From Rhizobium oryzicola (GTDB taxonomy: Bacteria > Pseudomonadota > Alphaproteobacteria > Rhizobiales > Rhizobiaceae): 64,000 bases of DNA. The DNA lies in contig NZ_JAUKWQ010000016.1 of assembly GCF_030504645.1 (NCBI RefSeq), positions 1 through 64,000 on the forward strand, given 5' to 3'. Within the stretch, counting starts at the first letter, position 1. Every line of letters starts with the position of its first letter. The notes beneath the pieces are model-generated. The model ran no database searches, had not been told where the DNA came from, and saw only the letters and a list, made by a program, of their open reading frames with translations. A program made the translations under genes and the position numbers. Below are positions 34,512 through 43,783 of the stretch, piece after piece.

Positions 34512-36971
34512 ATGCTGAAAGTCGTCAAGGAAGAGCTTGGGTTTGGGAAGGTCGCCGGCAACGAGCGGCCTATGTCCGTTCACATCCCCTATATGCGGCA
34601 TGTGTCTGACACGGTCATCGGGCTCGAGAATGGAACTCTGATCAGCGTCATCAAGCTTGATGGACTGTTCTTCCAGACGGAGGACCAGGCCGAATTGAAC
34701 ATGCGTTCTGTTGTGCAGAACACCATGATCCGAGCACTAGGTTCGAGCCGCTATTCTCTTTGGTCGACTGTAATCCGTCGTGAGGTCGAGACCGAAATCG
34801 GCGGTTCGTTCGATTCCTCCTTCTGCGAGATCCTGAACGATCGCTATATGGACCAACTTCGCAAGAAGCGGATGTTCACGAACGAAATCTACCTGACGAT
34901 CGTGCGTTCGGGCATGAAAGGGGCGCTTGGCCTCGGCGACTCGCTGAAGCGGATCTTTGAACGCTCGAACAAAGAGGCCAGGGCCCAAGCGACCCGTGAA
35001 GACGTGACCGACCTCGAAGAGCTGGTTGGGAATATCGTGAAAGAGTTGCACAAGTACGGCGCAAAGCCGCTTGGCATCACGTATCGCAAGAAATCAGACG
35101 ATACAGCGAAAAAGGACATCGATGGAGAAGACGCTAAGGGCGATCCGTATTCGGAGCCCTGCGAGTTCTTCAACACGATCCTGACCTGCGGTGTGCCGCG
35201 AAAGATGCGGCTTCCACGCATGGGAATTCGCAACTACGTCGGCACCTCACGGCTTCACTTTTCAAAGCGGACGATGCAGGCACAAGCGGCGGTGGAAGAA
35301 GATAGCCGCTATGCCGCTCTACTCTCGATCAAAGAATATCCCCCATTCACTGGTCCCGGCATGTTGGATGGGTTGCTGCAGGTGAACCACGAGTTCATCC
35401 TGACGCAGTCTTTTACCCTTGCAGACAAGCCGATTGCACAAGAGCGGATCAGTCGCCTTCAACGCCAAATCAAGGCCTCCGACGAAGCAGGTAGCTCGGT
35501 CGAATCCGACATCGACTATGCTTTGAACAGCCTCCTCAATCAGGAGGCTGTATTCGGCTTCCATCATTTTTCGCTTCTGTGCATTTCGCGGGACCTCGAG
35601 GGATTAAGCCGTTGCGTGTCGGAACTTGGCGCTTGCCTCACCGACATGAACATCAACTGGCTCCGGGAGGATCTCAATCTTGAAGCGGCGTTCTGGGCGC
35701 AGCTGCCGGGAAACCGCTCCTACATCTCCCGCATCGCTATGCTGTCGAGCGCCAACTTCTCCGGCCTTTCCTCGATGCATAATTTCGCGACTGGACAAGC
35801 GGATCGCACCCATTGGGGCCTGCCGATCACCATTCTGGAAACGACCTCACAAACCCCCTACTGGTTCAACTTCCACCGTCGCGATATCGGGCACTTCACG
35901 GTGACTGGTCCGACAGGATCCGGCAAGACCGTAGGTTTGACCTTCCTGCTGGCTCAGGCGATGCGGGTTTCACCCACGCCTCGCGCCGTGTTCTTCGACA
36001 AGGACCGGGGGGCTGAGATCTTCGTCAGGGCGATCGGCGGAGCCTACGAGGTTCTGTCTCCGGGAACACCCACGGGCTTTAACCCGCTGCAACTGGAAAA
36101 CACCGGCGAGAACCGGGAATTTCTGGTCCGTCTGCTCAAGGCCATGCTGCGCGGCGATCGTCGCACCGACTTCACGCAAGAGGACGAGGACACGCTGGAA
36201 AAAGCAATCGTCCGGATCATGCAGGAGCCGGCAGCTCAGCGGAACCTCCCCAATCTTGCCGGCCTCTTGATGGGGCGGTCCAAGGCCGATGCCAACGATC
36301 TATACTCGCGGCTTCGCCCTTGGATCGAAGGCGAAAAAGCCTGGCTGTTCAACGCGCCCCATGACGTCCTGTCCTTCTCGGGTCACAGCGTCTTTGGCTT
36401 TGATATGACCAACATCCTCGGAAACGAGGAGCTAAGAACCCCTGCGCTGATGTATCTTTACCATCGGCTGGACGAGCTGCTGGACGGTAACCCCGTCATG
36501 TTCTTCATGGATGAAGGCTGGCAGCTGCTGATGGATGACACTTTCAGCGCCTTTATCGTCGACAAGATGAAGACGATCCGAAAGCTCAACGGCATCGTGG
36601 GCTTTGGTACGCAGTCGGCTGCTGACATTACCAAATCCAAAGCGTCGCACACGCTCATTGAGCAATCGGCGACCAACATCCACTTCCCGAACCCACGGGC
36701 TGACGAAGAAAGTTACATCAAGCGCTTCGGCCTGACGGTCAAGGAGTTCAAGTTCATCAAGAACACGCCTCCTGAAAAGAGAACCTTCCTGATTAAGCAT
36801 GGCAACGACTCTGTCATTGCGCGTCTCGATCTGTCGACAATGCCAGATCTCGTGAAGGTGCTTTCAGGACGCAAGGAGACGATCGAGGAGTGCGCGGCAC
36901 TTCGCGAGCAGTACGGAGACGAACCCGAAAACTGGTTGGCGAAATTCTGCGGATGGGAGAAGGCCGAATGA
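34512..36971 (+). CDS. virB4: VirB4-like ATPase of the T4SS
   Basis: 819 aa, standard length. The N-terminal CagE/TrbE/VirB4 domain (about 1-420) includes [17 protein letters not shown]. The C-terminal ATPase has Walker A GPTGSGKT near residue 466, Walker [13 protein letters not shown] near 663, and the later FGTQSAADI block. It powers pilus biogenesis and substrate passage at the inner membrane. It lies three bases after virB3 and overlaps the next gene by four. Confidence 0.94.
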   Translation: MLKVVKEELGFGKVAGNERPMSVHIPYMRHVSDTVIGLENGTLISVIKLDGLFFQTEDQAELNMRSVVQNTMIRALGSSRYSLWSTVIRREVETEIGGSFDSSFCEILNDRYMDQLRKKRMFTNEIYLTIVRSGMKGALGLGDSLKRIFERSNKEARAQATREDVTDLEELVGNIVKELHKYGAKPLGITYRKKSDDTAKKDIDGEDAKGDPYSEPCEFFNTILTCGVPRKMRLPRMGIRNYVGTSRLHFSKRTMQAQAAVEEDSRYAALLSIKEYPPFTGPGMLDGLLQVNHEFILTQSFTLADKPIAQERISRLQRQIKASDEAGSSVESDIDYALNSLLNQEAVFGFHHFSLLCISRDLEGLSRCVSELGACLTDMNINWLREDLNLEAAFWAQLPGNRSYISRIAMLSSANFSGLSSMHNFATGQADRTHWGLPITILETTSQTPYWFNFHRRDIGHFTVTGPTGSGKTVGLTFLLAQAMRVSPTPRAVFFDKDRGAEIFVRAIGGAYEVLSPGTPTGFNPLQLENTGENREFLVRLLKAMLRGDRRTDFTQEDEDTLEKAIVRIMQEPAAQRNLPNLAGLLMGRSKADANDLYSRLRPWIEGEKAWLFNAPHDVLSFSGHSVFGFDMTNILGNEELRTPALMYLYHRLDELLDGNPVMFFMDEGWQLLMDDTFSAFIVDKMKTIRKLNGIVGFGTQSAADITKSKASHTLIEQSATNIHFPNPRADEESYIKRFGLTVKEFKFIKNTPPEKRTFLIKHGNDSVIARLDLSTMPDLVKVLSGRKETIEECAALREQYGDEPENWLAKFCGWEKAE

Positions 36972-38059
36972 GGAACAGTCGGACTCTAACGCTGCTGGTT
37001 GCAGCCTTGGCTTGGGGAACAGCGCCCCCCGCCTCCTCGCAGGTTCCTGTTACGGATGGCGCCCTCACTTCAACAGATGCGGTGCGCAATGAAACGACGA
37101 AGCAGATCGAAGAAACAGACAGTCGCCGGCACTCCGTGAGCAAGAGCGTCACCTGCTCGATGTACCGGCCGGGGCGCGGAGGTGACGCCCCCTCGGCAGC
37201 ACAAGCCAATCCGGAGATTGTCGGGCTCGTAAAGCGAGTGGCGCGTGAGGAAGGGGTAGACGAAACCCTCTTCATGTCTCTCGTCTACCAGGAGAGCCGG
37301 TTCAATCCCTGCGCAAAGTCGCCTGTCGGCGCCATGGGCTTGTCGCAGCTGATGCCGGGCACAGCCAAGGATCTTGGCGTGAATCCTCACGATATCGAGG
37401 ATAACCTTCGTGGCGGCGCACGCTACCTGAAGCAGCAGCTCCGGACCTTCAACGGCAATACCAATCTTGCGCTCGCCGCGTACAACGCGGGGCCAGGCAA
37501 CGTTCGGAAGTATGGCGGCATTCCTCCGTTCAAGGAGACGCAGGGATATGTAGCCGCGATCAAGGGCAAGTGGATGCCTCAGTTTGGAGGCTCTGATGTG
37601 TCGAACATCCCCGAAAACTTCGGCGGAGGCACGTCGGGCTTTTCAGGTGCGAGAGACACAACGATCAACTCAATGGCAACCAGCCAGTCGATTTCCGAAA
37701 ACAGCGGGAACGTCGCGTCATGGCTTCAGCAACTCGGCCAGATGGAAAGCGGCACGATCCAAGACAGCTGGGACCACAATTCTGGCGCACGCAATGCGAA
37801 CCTCGAGATGATGAACCAGGTCATCCGCCTCGGAACAACGATGGCGGAGCTTATGAATTCTCAAAATGCACTCGATCTGGGCGGGCTCTCGGGGTCTTCG
37901 CGGTCCAGCGACTACAAGCGAGACGAGAAGGAAGACGATCGCGAGGTAGCTGACCTCTGCGACAAGGAACTGCAGCTTGAGTGGAATCCGGAGGAACAGG
38001 CCTGCGTTCGAAAACTCGAACCAGAGGCTGACATGAAGCTGATGTTGAGCGCCGAATGA
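36968..38059 (+). CDS. second SLT-domain transglycosylase with VirB5-like N terminus
   Basis: 363 aa from ATG 36968, overlapping the virB4 stop. After the signal peptide the mature N terminus [18 protein letters not shown] closely resembles that of VirB5 encoded next (QVPVIDSANLKIATETSQ). Residues about 75-200 are a full SLT domain: Glu in [20 protein letters not shown], then [14 protein letters not shown], and [20 protein letters not shown]. The C-terminal 160 residues are Ser/Asn-rich. It appears to be a VirB5-type leader joined to a peptidoglycan hydrolase. It occupies the place between virB4 and virB5. Confidence 0.85.
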   Translation: MRNSRTLTLLVAALAWGTAPPASSQVPVTDGALTSTDAVRNETTKQIEETDSRRHSVSKSVTCSMYRPGRGGDAPSAAQANPEIVGLVKRVAREEGVDETLFMSLVYQESRFNPCAKSPVGAMGLSQLMPGTAKDLGVNPHDIEDNLRGGARYLKQQLRTFNGNTNLALAAYNAGPGNVRKYGGIPPFKETQGYVAAIKGKWMPQFGGSDVSNIPENFGGGTSGFSGARDTTINSMATSQSISENSGNVASWLQQLGQMESGTIQDSWDHNSGARNANLEMMNQVIRLGTTMAELMNSQNALDLGGLSGSSRSSDYKRDEKEDDREVADLCDKELQLEWNPEEQACVRKLEPEADMKLMLSAE

Positions 38060-38073
38060 CAAGGAGAACGGCC

Positions 38074-38772
38074 ATGAAAAGAGCATTTCTGACTGCGTTT
38101 TCGCTAGCGATGGCGTCTACCGCACTTGCACAGGTTCCCGTGATCGACAGCGCCAACCTGAAGATTGCAACGGAAACCTCTCAGACGACCGATCAGATCC
38201 TGGATACGAACAAGGAGGTTCTGAAGACGGTAGAAGAGACGCTTAAAGCCGTCACGGGGGATCGCGGGAGCGTTTCAAATCCCATGCAGAACCTCGCCGT
38301 TGGTCAAGGGTTCAGCGTTTCTCAGATGCCGTCACTCGACAGCCTGATGCAGGGCGGAGTCCCGAACTTCGGCAGCATGGGCGGTGACATCGACCAGATT
38401 GCCACCACCTTCATCAACGGCCTTCAGCTGGTAAAGAACTTGTCTGGCAAGGCGGACAGCACGTTCTCCGGCGACAAGTCCTACGAAGAGATGATGAAGA
38501 CCGTCCTTGGAGTTGCTGCCCTAGTCACCGGCTCGCAACAGGCCGTTCAGTCGCGAACACAGGCATTCCAGCAGGCAGGTCAGCAGATCGGCCAGGCCCA
38601 AGACATCAAGGGGTCCATCGATCAGAACACGCAGCTGCAGGTTCAAACCGGCCTGACGATCAACGAAATGATTGGCGTGATGAATGGGGCGGTCGGCTCC
38701 CTGCAGGCTCAAAACCAGCGCCGCCTTGTCGACATCTCCAATACCAAGAAGGCGCTGACCTACGGTGACTAA
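38074..38772 (+). CDS. virB5: VirB5-like minor pilin
   Basis: 232 aa from ATG 38074 with AAGGAG upstream. Signal peptide ends STALAQVP. The mature protein is a long helical bundle with a Gln/Ser-rich C-terminal half (SQQAVQSRTQAFQQAGQQIG), typical of VirB5/TraC proteins at the pilus tip. It may take part in contact with the recipient cell. The stop overlaps the start of the lipoprotein gene. Confidence 0.85.
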   Translation: MKRAFLTAFSLAMASTALAQVPVIDSANLKIATETSQTTDQILDTNKEVLKTVEETLKAVTGDRGSVSNPMQNLAVGQGFSVSQMPSLDSLMQGGVPNFGSMGGDIDQIATTFINGLQLVKNLSGKADSTFSGDKSYEEMMKTVLGVAALVTGSQQAVQSRTQAFQQAGQQIGQAQDIKGSIDQNTQLQVQTGLTINEMIGVMNGAVGSLQAQNQRRLVDISNTKKALTYGD

Positions 38773-39001
38773 GACATTTCGAGTGAATGGTTTTGTGCTC
38801 CTCTCCGTTCTGGTTGCTGCCGGCGTAACTGGCTGCGCCGGTGCTCCGAAAGAGAAGACTGCACCATGCAAGAGGCCGGCAAACCTCACATCCTACGCCG
38901 AGGATCCGCGACAGGAATGTGGCCCAATGACCAGCGTGAATGGCAACCCATCGGAAGCGCTGGCGGCGATCGACGCTTTCGCTGCAAGCGGAGAGCAGTG
39001 A
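38765..39001 (+). CDS. virB7: VirB7-like or entry-exclusion-like lipoprotein
   Basis: 78 aa from GTG 38765, overlapping virB5. The lipobox AGVTGC puts the lipid-bearing Cys at about residue 24. The mature part is short with two more cysteines (PCKRP; QECGPM). By position between virB5 and virB6 it is either VirB7, which stabilises VirB9 at the outer membrane, or an Eex-type exclusion lipoprotein; sequence alone cannot decide. Confidence 0.7.
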   Translation: MTKTFRVNGFVLLSVLVAAGVTGCAGAPKEKTAPCKRPANLTSYAEDPRQECGPMTSVNGNPSEALAAIDAFAASGEQ

Positions 39002-39005
39002 CCCC

Positions 39006-40034
39006 ATGAACTTTCTAGGCGGCCTGCTTGAGGCTCTTGAAGATGCAGGGCGGAATTTCTCCCAACGGGCTTATGAGGTCGTTGGCGACGAGATCATGCC
39101 CTTGCTGACGATCATGCTTATTGCCTACGTCGCCTATTACGGACTTCAACTTGTCATGGGGACCGCGCGAGTGAGCGTCGGCGAGATCGTCGGCCGGGTC
39201 GTGCGGATGATGCTCATCGTCGCCTTCATTGATCAGTGGGGCAACTTCCAACTCTTCTTTTACGACTGGCTGAACAACACGCCGGAAGACGTGGGGCGGG
39301 CGCTCCTGACGGCTAGCAGTACCGGGATAACTGAGCCGACAGACGGCCTCTCCATGATTTGGGAGACGGCCAATGAGGCAGCAGCAGCATTCGCGGAGCA
39401 GTCAGGCTACTTCGCCATTCTCCCGGGCCTTGTAGGGTTCCTGATCATGCTGGCGGTTGGGCTGTTCATTGCCGTTGCGCTTGCCATCCTCGTGCTTGCG
39501 AAGGTGATGATGTGGGTGCTGCTTGGCACCGCACCGATCTTTATCGCCTGCCTACTGTTTGATTCCACACGCCAGTACGGAATGGCTTGGTTCCAGCAGG
39601 TTTTGACGTACGCGATCATTCCGCTCTTCGTTTACGTCGTCGCCGCCTTTCTCATCACGACCATGGACGCTGAACTGCAGAAGGTCGCAGCGGCAGCATC
39701 CGCGAACGAGATCCAGCTGGACGATATCTCGGCTTTCGTCCTGATCTGTGCGGCTGGCGCTTTTGTCCTCTTCAACATTCAAACTCTCGCCCAGGGAATT
39801 ACCGGGGGCGTGGCAACGGGCGTTGGGCAGATCGCTCGATCGGTTGGCTACGCGACCGGTGTTGCACTGCCGGCACGAGCTTTGACCGCGACACGTTCTG
39901 TAGCCGGGAGAGCTGGAGAATTAGGAATGGCCGCACGCGCCAGAACCCATGCCGGCATGAGGGAAAACATCCAAAACGCCGGTGCAGCAGAAGCGATGCA
40001 AAACAGAATTACCAACAACAGTCTGCCCAACTAG
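39006..40034 (+). CDS. virB6: VirB6-like polytopic inner-membrane protein
   Basis: 342 aa from ATG 39006, five bases after the lipoprotein gene. Five to six membrane segments: LLTIMLIAYVAYYGLQLV, MMLIVAFIDQWGNF, VGFLIMLAVGLFIAVALAIL, MMWVLLGTAPIFIACLLF, and later pairs to about residue 270. The PIFIACLLF-then-Trp region is the conserved TrbL/VirB6 signature. The last 60 residues are basic and soluble. It lines the inner-membrane path of the substrate. Confidence 0.9.
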   Translation: MNFLGGLLEALEDAGRNFSQRAYEVVGDEIMPLLTIMLIAYVAYYGLQLVMGTARVSVGEIVGRVVRMMLIVAFIDQWGNFQLFFYDWLNNTPEDVGRALLTASSTGITEPTDGLSMIWETANEAAAAFAEQSGYFAILPGLVGFLIMLAVGLFIAVALAILVLAKVMMWVLLGTAPIFIACLLFDSTRQYGMAWFQQVLTYAIIPLFVYVVAAFLITTMDAELQKVAAAASANEIQLDDISAFVLICAAGAFVLFNIQTLAQGITGGVATGVGQIARSVGYATGVALPARALTATRSVAGRAGELGMAARARTHAGMRENIQNAGAAEAMQNRITNNSLPN

Positions 40035-40067
40035 GCAACTGGTGGCGGGAATTAAGGGCTAGGATAC

Positions 40068-40760
40068 ATGGCAGAGAATAACGATGCTCTCCGGAGCTAT
40101 TTTCAGGATGGGGACCGTTGGGAACAAGAGATCGTCAAAAAGGCCAAACGGTCCAAGGCGTTCGCTTGGCTGATTACGCTGATCTTCGGCGGCATCACGA
40201 TCCTGTCGCTCTCCGCATTGGTGATGCTCGTGCCCCTCAAGAGCTTCGAGCCGTACATTGTCGAGGTCGACAAGAACACTGGCTATATTGAGGTCAAGAC
40301 AGGGCTGACCCGAACATCGAATATCACCGATCAGCAGGCGGTCACTCAGGCGAATGTCGTCCGTTACATTCGATCCCGCGAGGGCTATGATCCTTTTGCC
40401 ATCGAGCAGAACTTTGGAATTGCAGCTTTGCTCTCCACCGGCGACGCAGCGCGCGACCTCCAGGCCCAATGGAGTGCCGCGAACCCTGACAATCCAGCTC
40501 GCCGGCTCGGCAAAAATAAGTCGATCACCGTCGACATAAAGTCTGTCACCTTCCCGAACACGACAACGGCGCTCGTCCGGTTCTCGACGCATGAGCGCTC
40601 TGATTCAGACGTCATCACGCGCCATTTCATCTCTATCGTTCGCTATCGCTACACGGATACGCCTGAGCGCAACGAATGGCGCTTCGAAAATCCGTTGGGC
40701 TTCCAGGTGTATGACTACCGCCGAGATCAGGAAACGGTGACCTCGGGAGGCCAGCAGTGA
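40068..40760 (+). CDS. virB8: VirB8-like assembly factor
   Basis: 230 aa. An N-terminal cytoplasmic part with WEQEIVKKAKRSKAFAW is followed by one membrane segment (about 38-57). The periplasmic VirB8 fold comes next (SFEPYIVEVDKNTGYIEV; FISIVRYRYTDTPERNEWR near the end). The block NPLGFQVYDYRRDQE is the conserved C terminus. It nucleates assembly at the inner membrane. Overlaps virB9. Confidence 0.93.
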   Translation: MAENNDALRSYFQDGDRWEQEIVKKAKRSKAFAWLITLIFGGITILSLSALVMLVPLKSFEPYIVEVDKNTGYIEVKTGLTRTSNITDQQAVTQANVVRYIRSREGYDPFAIEQNFGIAALLSTGDAARDLQAQWSAANPDNPARRLGKNKSITVDIKSVTFPNTTTALVRFSTHERSDSDVITRHFISIVRYRYTDTPERNEWRFENPLGFQVYDYRRDQETVTSGGQQ

Positions 40761-41569
40761 AATATGGCTTCCTACTGGCGGCGTCGATCGCCGCTCTCAC
40801 GATGACTCACGCCTATGCGGCGCAACAGCCCCGCCCTGGCAGTCTGGATGCGCGTGTGACCAGTGTCGTCTATCAGCCGAACAACGTCGTGAAGGTGTCT
40901 GCGACATACGGCATCTCAACCATGATCATCTTCGACGAAGATGAGAAGTTTGAGACGATCTCGCTTGGCGACACCGACAGTTGGCAGGTTGCCCCGTCCG
41001 AAAAGGGCAACATCCTTTTCGTCAAGCCGATAGCCAAGGACGTTTCCACAAACATGAACGTGGTGACCTCAAAGAGGATCTACTTCCTTGAGCTCAACGA
41101 CTATGCACCGGAAGCAGGGAAAAAGGTCTTCGGCATTCGCTTCGTTTATCCGGAGAAGAACCTGAACGAGTCTCTGCGGAAGGAGGCTGAGTTTCGGGCA
41201 GCTAACCCGAACATTTCGAGCATCGACAAAGCGAACGTCAATATAGACTACTCTTTCTCGGGGGACGCGGCGCTGAAGCCGACAATGGTCTTCGATGACG
41301 GAAAGAAGACCTTTTTCAAGTTCGGCCGAGGGACCGTGCCGGCCATTTTTGCCGTTCAATCCGACTTCTCCGAGACCCTGCGAAACTTCCGCAAGGAAGG
41401 CGAATACATCGTCGTTGACGGCGTAGCCACGCAATACACGCTCCGGGACGGAAACCAGTGGACGTGCATTTTCAACCTCCGCAAGCCGGACTTTGCAGCA
41501 CCTGATCCTGACATCATGGCTCCGAAACCGGATCCTGATGCCAGCAAACGCAGGAGGAGCGGCAACTAA
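40757..41569 (+). CDS. virB9: VirB9-like outer-membrane complex protein
   Basis: 270 aa from GTG 40757, overlapping the virB8 stop. Signal peptide ends HAYAAQQ. The N-terminal domain has NNVVKVSATYGISTMIIFDE and SLGDTDSWQVAPSEKGNILFVKP in two runs typical of VirB9/CagX; the C-terminal domain has VDYSF-like and VVDGVATQYTLRDG blocks. It forms the periplasmic and outer-membrane core ring with VirB7 and VirB10. Confidence 0.93.
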   Translation: MKYGFLLAASIAALTMTHAYAAQQPRPGSLDARVTSVVYQPNNVVKVSATYGISTMIIFDEDEKFETISLGDTDSWQVAPSEKGNILFVKPIAKDVSTNMNVVTSKRIYFLELNDYAPEAGKKVFGIRFVYPEKNLNESLRKEAEFRAANPNISSIDKANVNIDYSFSGDAALKPTMVFDDGKKTFFKFGRGTVPAIFAVQSDFSETLRNFRKEGEYIVVDGVATQYTLRDGNQWTCIFNLRKPDFAAPDPDIMAPKPDPDASKRRRSGN

Positions 41570-42780
41570 TGAAGCGCAGCCCTGAACTCGACGCAATGGC
41601 GGCGGCCGACGAGGCCGAAATCAGCAATCGAAACGTGAAGCGCAATCAAACGGTCGGCATGGCCGCCCTTTTGCTGGCTGGCGTCTTCGCCGCGTACCTG
41701 GTGCTCGCGACATCCGGAGAAAGCCCGCCTGAAAGCCCGCAAAGTGAGGAGGAGTTCCGTACCACGACCTTCCGGCCGCCCGGTTTCGTGCGCGATGGAG
41801 AACCCACACCCCCACCACCCGAACAGCCTGTCTTGGAACTTCCACCTCCGCCTCCTCCGCCGCCAGCTCCGCCGGTGGACGTCACTGAATTCAACGTGCC
41901 TCCCCCGCCCGAAGTCGCTCAACCGGCGAGCGCCCCCCCGCCCGCCGAAGAGGTGTTTCCGGAGCGATTTCGGTCAAAGCTAATCACGATTGACCAGAAC
42001 CTGGGAGGATCCGCGAATGGTTCGCTCGATGGCTCGAACAGCGGCACGCCTTTGACCGTCGCTGGCGAGGATCGCAACAGCCAGTACCTGTCCTCAGCGA
42101 GTGCGATCGGTGACCGTTCCGCCAAGGCCCGGCAGATTGAGCGCATCGACGCCATGATCCCAGAGGGCACGCTGATCCCCGGCATCTTGGAAACGGCGAT
42201 CGTCAGCGACCTTCCGGGCCAGGTGCGGGCCATCACATCCAAGGATGTCTACTCCTTCGATGGGCGGCGTGTCCTGATCCCAACAGGAACACGCCTGATC
42301 GGGGAATATCAGTCCGAAGTTACGCGGGGGCAGAAGCGGGTCTTTGTCGTGTGGACGAGGCTGATCCGGGATGACGGCGTGTCGGTGCGTTTGAACTCCA
42401 TCGGCACGGACAGCCTCGGGCGATCGGGCCTGACGGGTCATGTCGACAACAAGTTCCGTGAGCGCTTTGGCGCATCAATCTTGCTGTCGATCGTCGGAGG
42501 GGGTGCAAGCTATCTAACCGGATACGGTAGCGACTCCAGCTCCGGAAACGACGATGCCGAAAGAGGTGCTGAATTGGCGCGAGAAACGATCGCGCAGACC
42601 TTCAGCGACATGGCGAACACGGTCCTTGCCGAAAACCTGAGGATCCCGCCAACGATCAGCGTACCGCAAGGCGAGCGGATCTTTGTCTATGTTCGCCAGG
42701 ACCTCGATTTCAGCGCCATGTACGACGATCCTGTCACGGAAGCGATGAAGGAGATCAAACGTGAACGTGATGGTAGGTAA
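41569..42780 (+). CDS. virB10: VirB10-like energy-sensing core protein
   Basis: 403 aa. One membrane segment at about residues 30-47 (MAALLLAGVFAAYLVLA), then a proline-rich periplasmic spacer (about 75-130, PPPPPPPAPPVD). The C-terminal beta-barrel domain has GTLIPGILETAIVSDLPGQV and PTGTRLIGEYQSEVTRGQKR. It links inner and outer membranes and opens the outer pore on ATP signals. Its end overlaps virB11 by 20 bases. Confidence 0.94.
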   Translation: MKRSPELDAMAAADEAEISNRNVKRNQTVGMAALLLAGVFAAYLVLATSGESPPESPQSEEEFRTTTFRPPGFVRDGEPTPPPPEQPVLELPPPPPPPPAPPVDVTEFNVPPPPEVAQPASAPPPAEEVFPERFRSKLITIDQNLGGSANGSLDGSNSGTPLTVAGEDRNSQYLSSASAIGDRSAKARQIERIDAMIPEGTLIPGILETAIVSDLPGQVRAITSKDVYSFDGRRVLIPTGTRLIGEYQSEVTRGQKRVFVVWTRLIRDDGVSVRLNSIGTDSLGRSGLTGHVDNKFRERFGASILLSIVGGGASYLTGYGSDSSSGNDDAERGAELARETIAQTFSDMANTVLAENLRIPPTISVPQGERIFVYVRQDLDFSAMYDDPVTEAMKEIKRERDGR

Positions 42781-43783
42781 CACGACCGCTCATGATCCTC
42801 ATTATTTCCTGAACCGGTCTCTGGAGCCCATCAGGCAATTTCTCGATGACCCGAAGGTGGTTGAGATTGCGGTGAACCGGCCAGGCCAAGTCTATGTTGA
42901 GCGCTTCGGTGCTGATCACATGGAGCATCATGAAATCGATGCTCTGACGGCACGCGAGATCGAGAACATTGGCGAGCGGGTTGCCGCAGCGACAAAGCAG
43001 TTCCTCAACGCCGCTAATCCGATCCTTAGCGCAGCATTGCCGACCGGCGAACGTATCCAGGTCGTCTTGCCGCCCGCGGCACCTGATGGTGGGTCGATCA
43101 CGATCCGTAAGCAGGTTGTGCAGAATTTCTCTCTGCAGGACTACCGTGACAACGGCTCTCTCGACAAAGTCTCGGTTGCTGTCGGAGGCCTAAGCGACGT
43201 GGATCGGGAGCTGATCGCCTATCTACGCGCGGAGAAGATCTACGACTTCATCCATACGGCCATCACGAAGCGGGTTTCGATCCTGATCAGTGGCGGCACG
43301 TCGTCGGGCAAAACCACCTTTCTGAACGCGTGCCTGAACTCTGTAGACCTGAATGAGCGGATACTGACGCTTGAAGACACTCGTGAGCTATTCCCACCAC
43401 AGAAGAACGCGGTCCACCTGATCGCCTCCAAGGGTGGGCAAGGCACTGCCAACGTGACGATTCAAAACCTTCTTGAATCGGCGCTTCGAATGCGGCCGGA
43501 TCGCCTCTTTGTTGGCGAGATTCGTGGAGCTGAGGCCTTTTCATTCCTTCGCGCCATCAACACAGGCCACCCGGGCAGCATGTCGACAGTACACGCCGAT
43601 ACGCCGCTCGGCGCTTATGAACAGCTTGCCATGATGATGCAGCAGTCCGGCATGTCCGCCGGCTACTCCAAGCAGGACCTGATGTCCTACATCCAAATGG
43701 TCATTCCGATCGTGATCCAGCTCAGGCGGGAAGGCGGCAAGCGCGGGGTTTCCGAAATCTACTTCGCACGGGATGCATCATGA
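42761..43783 (+). CDS. virB11: VirB11-like hexameric ATPase
   Basis: 340 aa from GTG 42761, chosen because GAAGGAG lies 7-8 bases upstream, inside virB10; ATG 42770 is the alternative. Walker A GGTSSGKTTF is near residue 177, then the Asp box LEDTRELF, the His box region and Walker B in RLFVGEIRGAEAF. It is a secretion traffic ATPase that cycles substrate and pilus subunits at the cytoplasmic face. The stop overlaps virD4 (ATGA). Confidence 0.94.
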   Translation: MNVMVGNTTAHDPHYFLNRSLEPIRQFLDDPKVVEIAVNRPGQVYVERFGADHMEHHEIDALTAREIENIGERVAAATKQFLNAANPILSAALPTGERIQVVLPPAAPDGGSITIRKQVVQNFSLQDYRDNGSLDKVSVAVGGLSDVDRELIAYLRAEKIYDFIHTAITKRVSILISGGTSSGKTTFLNACLNSVDLNERILTLEDTRELFPPQKNAVHLIASKGGQGTANVTIQNLLESALRMRPDRLFVGEIRGAEAFSFLRAINTGHPGSMSTVHADTPLGAYEQLAMMMQQSGMSAGYSKQDLMSYIQMVIPIVIQLRREGGKRGVSEIYFARDAS

